In this document: positions 47,405-50,237 of the stretch, in pieces | Layout: each line of letters opens with the position of its first letter | Numbering within the stretch: position 1 is the stretch's first letter | NCBI GenBank assembly: GCA_025358435.1 | Contig: JANYJQ010000030.1 | Coordinates: 1-50,237 of the forward strand | DNA from: Holophagaceae bacterium | Lineage (GTDB): Bacteria > Acidobacteriota > Holophagae > Holophagales > Holophagaceae | Direction: 5' to 3' | DNA length: 50,237 nt | Position numbers and translations under genes: made by a program | The notes under the pieces: generated by a model | What the model was told of the DNA's origin: nothing | What the model saw: the letters and a program-made list of their open reading frames with translations, nothing else | The model's database searches: none

Positions 47405-47625
47405 CGGTGCGCCCGTAGACTCTGCAACTCTCTGAACGATTTTTGAGCAGTTTGAGGGATCCCTGCCTCAATTTCCAGATTGAGTTCAAACACCTATGTA
47501 GATTTTTTACCAGATAAAATCTACGGGTATTCAATATTATTATCTTTATTTTACTATATATTTTCAATAATTTGATAAGGTTTTCTTTGACATGAAATTA
47601 CTTTAATATTTTCAATAGGGAAACA
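47405..47625. other. A+T-rich spacer with two hairpins
   Basis: No gene. CTCAAT/ATTGAG (47467-47484) and GTAGATTTT/AAAATCTAC (47498-47506/47516-47524, perfect 9-bp stem) form hairpins after the first DUF4402 gene and may end or trim its transcript. From about 47490 to 47640 the sequence is much richer in A+T than the rest of the window. Confidence 0.45.
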
Positions 47626-47654
47626 TTGCCTAATTTGTTTGCCTGGCATACACT
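47626..47654 (+). promoter_or_regulatory. promoter of the major fibre subunit gene
   Basis: TTGCCT (47626-47631), a 17-nt spacer and TACACT (47649-47654) match a sigma70-type promoter, placed in an A+T-rich stretch. Predicted leader of about 35 nt. A TTGACA at 47587-47592 upstream lacks a good -10. Confidence 0.55.
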
Positions 47655-47695
47655 TGATTCTACCGGCGCTCTGCCCGAGTCCTAAAGGAGATCAT

Positions 47696-48220
47696 ATGAA
47701 CATCAAACGCACCCTTACACTTGCGGCCGCTGTCCTGGTCGCCACCACTGCCTTTGCAGGCACCGTCACTGTGACTGGCACCAATACGGTCACGAATAGC
47801 AATGCGCTCGCCAAGTTGAAGGTGCGTAAGGCCATCACCTTGACCAACAATGCCGATCTCGATTTCGGCGGTGTGCTCCTCGCGGCCGCCAATCCGGTCG
47901 GCACGATCACCATTACTCCCGCGAACGGCATAAGCTCCACGGGTTCCGCAGCCGGCAATACCTTCCTCGGCCACTCCGCCGCCTCGTTCACCGTGACTGG
48001 AACCACCAATGCCACGTATTCCCTCACACCGATCGCGGCAACCACCATGACCGGTCCTGGCACCGCCATCGGCGTCACCTTCGTCCCATCTTTGGCGGGC
48101 AGCGGCACCCTGACCCTTGGCACAGACACCTTCACCGTGGGTGGCACCGCCAGCATCAATGCCAGCCAGACAGATGGCGATTACTCGGGCACTTTCACTG
48201 TAACTGTCGCTTACAACTGA
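47696..48220 (+). CDS. DUF4402 fibre subunit (probable major pilin-like protein)
   Basis: A 174-aa exported protein. Signal peptide MNIKRTLTLAAAVLVATTAFA is cleaved after AFA. The mature part is a single DUF4402 beta-sandwich: ITLTNNADLDFGGVLL, GTITITPANG, SFTVTGTTNATYSLTP, GTLTLGTDTFTVGGTASINASQTDGDYSGTFTVTVAYN. It ends in the alternating hydrophobic strand expected for a subunit completed by strand exchange with a chaperone. AAAGGAG lies 5 nt before ATG 47696. A hairpin follows before the chaperone gene, fitting higher expression of the subunit. Confidence 0.85.
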   Translation: MNIKRTLTLAAAVLVATTAFAGTVTVTGTNTVTNSNALAKLKVRKAITLTNNADLDFGGVLLAAANPVGTITITPANGISSTGSAAGNTFLGHSAASFTVTGTTNATYSLTPIAATTMTGPGTAIGVTFVPSLAGSGTLTLGTDTFTVGGTASINASQTDGDYSGTFTVTVAYN

Positions 48221-48242
48221 TTGGCAAAGAGCCTCAATTGAA

Positions 48243-48270
48243 ACAAGGGGCGCTCCTGGGCGCCCCTTGT
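48243..48270 (+). terminator. hairpin between subunit and chaperone genes
   Basis: ACAAGGGGCGC (48243-48253) and GCGCCCCTTGT (48260-48270) form an 11-bp stem with loop TCCTGG. There is no good U tract. It ends 14 bases before the chaperone ATG. It may act as a partial terminator or protect the upstream mRNA, giving more subunit than chaperone and usher. Confidence 0.65.
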
Positions 48271-48284
48271 CTCAATATGGACGT

Positions 48285-49103
48285 ATGCGAATCCTCCTTC
48301 CCCTCCTCCTGTCGGCCTTGCTGGCCCCATTCCTGCATGCCCAAGCGGGTGCGGGTGATCTACTCGTGTCTCCGGCCCGGGTCATCCTGGACAACAAGAC
48401 CAGGTCCATGGAACTGATCTTAAGCAACCGTGGCGGCGCGGCAGATACTTACCGCATCACGTTGGTCCACATGGCCATGGATCCCGACGGCGGTATCAAG
48501 GAAGTCCCTGCGCCCGCTGAAGGCCTGGATCCAGCCACATTGGTGCGTTTCGCTCCCCATCAGGTGACCCTTGAACCTGGACAGACCCAGGTGCTGCGGC
48601 TGATGGTCCGCAAACCTGCGGATCTGCCCGACGGTGAGTATCGGGTGCACCTGCTCTTCCAGGCCATTCCTCCTGATCTTGCGGGCACGCGGGAAACGTC
48701 CAAGGAAAAGGGAAAAGGCCTTTCCATCCACCTCATTCCGATTATCGGCCTGGGCATTCCTGTCATCGTGCGCCAAGGAGAATTGACCGCGAAGGCAGGT
48801 CTGGCGGATCTCCACACCCTCCGCCAGCAAGATCAAGACGTCCTCGCCTTCCGCCTCACCCGTGCAGGCAATGCTTCCACATACGGGAACTTGAAGGCCA
48901 CCTTCCGCCCCAAGGACGGAAAGGAGGCAACTATCAGCGAGATGGTGGGTGTGGCTGTCTATCCGCCCCTTGATGCGCGGAACGTGAAGATGGTGCTCCA
49001 TCTCCCCGCAGGCGTATCTCTGAAAAACGGAACGCTTCGCTTAAGCTTCCAGACTGCGGACCAGATGGTTCCCGAGGCCGAAGCGCTACTAGAGATTCCA
49101 TGA
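48285..49103 (+). CDS. PapD-like periplasmic pilus chaperone
   Basis: A 272-aa protein with signal peptide MRILLPLLLSALLAPFLHAQA and an immunoglobulin-like chaperone fold: LLVSPARVILDNKTRSMELILSNRG, then FAPHQVTLEPGQTQVLRLMVRKPADLPDGEYRVHLLFQA, the G1-F1 region that donates a strand to subunits, with the DGEYRVHL ending typical of the alternative (archaic/sigma-like) chaperone branch. ATG 48285 begins the signal peptide; an in-frame TTG at 48267 lies in the hairpin. The stop overlaps the usher start (ATGA at 49100-49103). Confidence 0.85.
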   Translation: MRILLPLLLSALLAPFLHAQAGAGDLLVSPARVILDNKTRSMELILSNRGGAADTYRITLVHMAMDPDGGIKEVPAPAEGLDPATLVRFAPHQVTLEPGQTQVLRLMVRKPADLPDGEYRVHLLFQAIPPDLAGTRETSKEKGKGLSIHLIPIIGLGIPVIVRQGELTAKAGLADLHTLRQQDQDVLAFRLTRAGNASTYGNLKATFRPKDGKEATISEMVGVAVYPPLDARNVKMVLHLPAGVSLKNGTLRLSFQTADQMVPEAEALLEIP

Positions 49104-50237
49104 CCTGCGGGGGCGGGCGCCTCACCCGCGGCTTCTGGCCCCTCGCTGGTTTCATCACGCTCGGTTTATTTGGCGCGGATGCGGGAGCCCCGGCGAGCCT
49201 GGGTGGTGGCCCAAAAACCGCTGGTAGCGGTGTGGGTTCAGGTGCGGCAGCGGCGCGCCCAGGTCCGGCCACCGGTGCTGATCGCTCCGGCCCGCCAATT
49301 GGTTTCATCGAACGCACGGATGACGAATTGCTCCTCTTCGAGGTTCGGTTGCAGGGCCGCATCCTGAGCGAAACCTTCCCAGGATTTCCTACCAAGGATG
49401 GCGTACTGGTGCCGATGGGCGAACTGTGCCGCCTGCTCGGCCTCGCCATCACCACGGATCCACTCACTGGCCGGGCCAGCGGCTTTTTCATCTCCGAGAA
49501 ACGCACCTTCAGTCTCGATGCCGGATCCAACATCGTCAACGTGGCAGGGGTCAGCTCGCCTTTCAACCGCGCTCAGGTGGAGCTTCACCCGGACGATATT
49601 TATGTCGATACGCGCCTCCTCTCCAAGTGGCTGCCACTGGATCTCCAGGTGGAAAAACTGAATTCCCGAGTGTTGGTGATTCCGCGTGAGCCGCTGCCTG
49701 TGATGCTCCAGATTTCAAGAGCCAAGGGAAACGCTTTCAGCGGCCTGCGAGCGGATACACACCGCTACGCTGTGATCGAGGATCCCTACCTGTGGCTGGA
49801 AGTGCCTATGGTCGATGAAACCCTGAGGGTAGCGTCCAATCCACCGGATTCTTCTTCAGGATCCAGGCGGACCACTGTGGTCCAAAGCAGCACCTATGCT
49901 TCGGCCGACTTCCTCAAACTCAGCACAAGTATCTACGCATACGGCGACAGCTTGGGCCAGCGGAACTTGCTTGCCACTGGGGGCCGCAGGAATCCCGACG
50001 GGGGGCTGTTGGGCCCGCTCAACGCGACGGAATTCGAACTCGGAGAAGTTTTCGATCCGGGCCTTCCCACCATCAGTGGGGCCACCAGCGGCACAGGATT
50101 GTTCGCCACCAATTTTCCGCTCAACAGCAATCTGTTTGGTGACAAACAAACCCTGCGCGGCAACCTGCCCCCAGGATGGCAGGTTGAAATGTTTCAAAAC
50201 GGTGCGCTCATCGGCTTCCAGGTCAGCCGCGGCGATG
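49100..50237 (+). CDS. fimbrial usher-like outer-membrane protein (partial, runs off the window)
   Basis: Open from ATG 49100 to the window end, 379 codons with no stop. After a signal-like start (FWPLAGFITLGLFGADAGA) and a Gly/Ala/Pro-rich spacer comes an N-terminal usher-type domain: ELLLFEVRLQGRIL, GVLVPMGELCRLLGLAITTDP, DIYVDTRLLSKWLPLDL. Near the end LRGNLPPGWQVEMFQNGALIGFQ is the characteristic usher pattern found before the barrel/plug region. Ushers form the outer-membrane pore that polymerises chaperone-subunit complexes. ATGA overlap with the chaperone supports the start. The C-terminal barrel and end domains lie beyond the window. Confidence 0.85.
   Translation, partial: MTCGGGRLTRGFWPLAGFITLGLFGADAGAPASLGGGPKTAGSGVGSGAAAARPGPATGADRSGPPIGFIERTDDELLLFEVRLQGRILSETFPGFPTKDGVLVPMGELCRLLGLAITTDPLTGRASGFFISEKRTFSLDAGSNIVNVAGVSSPFNRAQVELHPDDIYVDTRLLSKWLPLDLQVEKLNSRVLVIPREPLPVMLQISRAKGNAFSGLRADTHRYAVIEDPYLWLEVPMVDETLRVASNPPDSSSGSRRTTVVQSSTYASADFLKLSTSIYAYGDSLGQRNLLATGGRRNPDGGLLGPLNATEFELGEVFDPGLPTISGATSGTGLFATNFPLNSNLFGDKQTLRGNLPPGWQVEMFQNGALIGFQVSRGD

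Noticed and set aside
47641-47656. Possible sigma54 (-24/-12) promoter before the fibre subunit
   Set aside because: GG is present but the spacing to the -12 element is 9 rather than 10 and the GC is missing; a sigma70-type pair at 17-nt spacing fits better.
1-50237. CRISPR arrays, transposases, phage integrases, toxin-antitoxin pairs
   Set aside because: No direct-repeat/spacer pattern and no protein with the relevant motifs was found in any frame.

Overview
The window reads as chromosome of a GC-rich, densely packed Gram-negative bacterium. PilMNOPQ, an MglA-type GTPase, LolA, TatAC, a chaperone-usher cluster, the 2-oxoacid:ferredoxin oxidoreductase KorAB, and secreted or membrane proteins of uncharacterised type together resemble Acidobacteriota of the Holophaga/Geothrix group. 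That placement is inferred from gene content and protein style, not from a phylogeny. Neighbouring genes very often overlap by 4 bases (ATGA or GTGA) or 1 base (TGATG), and I used this to choose many starts.

Layout. 0.4-6.4 kb: a type IV pilus operon (small membrane protein, divergent PilM, PilN, PilO, PilP, a TPR-secretin-cohesin PilQ and a pseudopilin). 6.4-8.3 kb: tRNA-Leu(CAG), rpsO with a strong terminator, a Nudix hydrolase and a YciO/YrdC-family protein. 8.4-13.0 kb (minus strand): an overlapping operon tolQ - polysaccharide deacetylase - yaaA - DUF309 - nadB. 13.1-17.1 kb: UDP-glucose dehydrogenase, an AtuA-like small protein, tatA, tatC and a DRE-TIM acyltransferase/lyase. 17.2-19.9 kb (minus): lolA, an MglA GTPase with a long C-terminal extension and a periplasmic Bcp peroxiredoxin. 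20.0-24.9 kb: an isopropylmalate-dehydrogenase-family enzyme, lexA (minus), korA and korB. 25-26 kb: two tandem paralogous secreted proteins of unknown function. 26-30 kb: tRNA-Ala(CGC), ruvA, a D-2-hydroxyacid dehydrogenase and a TPR protein flanked by inverted copies of a roughly 86-bp repeat. 30-34 kb (minus): GT2 glycosyltransferase, M61 peptidase, TetR regulator and a DUF2520 protein. 34-38.9 kb: a helical-repeat protein, a hybrid histidine kinase, elbB and an aminotransferase. 38.9-45.6 kb: a compact cluster of DUF4178 zinc-ribbon membrane protein, 59-aa microprotein, DUF350 membrane protein, membrane-anchored spermidine-synthase-like enzyme, Tat/lipoprotein-type FAD oxidoreductase and His-rich polytopic membrane protein. 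45.6-50.2 kb: a secreted histidine phosphatase, then an alternative chaperone-usher fibre cluster (two DUF4402 proteins, chaperone, usher) that runs off the end.

The best candidate for a little-described system is the 38.9-45.6 kb cluster: six genes in one direction, the first four overlapping, with a predicted polyamine-type transferase and an oxidoreductase among membrane proteins. Other notable points are the inverted repeat pair around the TPR gene, two loci of seven-base imperfect tandem repeats arranged as inverted arrays, a recurring TANNNT - 6 nt - start codon pattern suggesting leaderless transcripts (lexA, ugd, ruvA, the DRE-TIM gene, the aminotransferase), the MglA fusion, and the tandem secreted paralogues. 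No CRISPR array, transposase, integrase or prophage module was seen.
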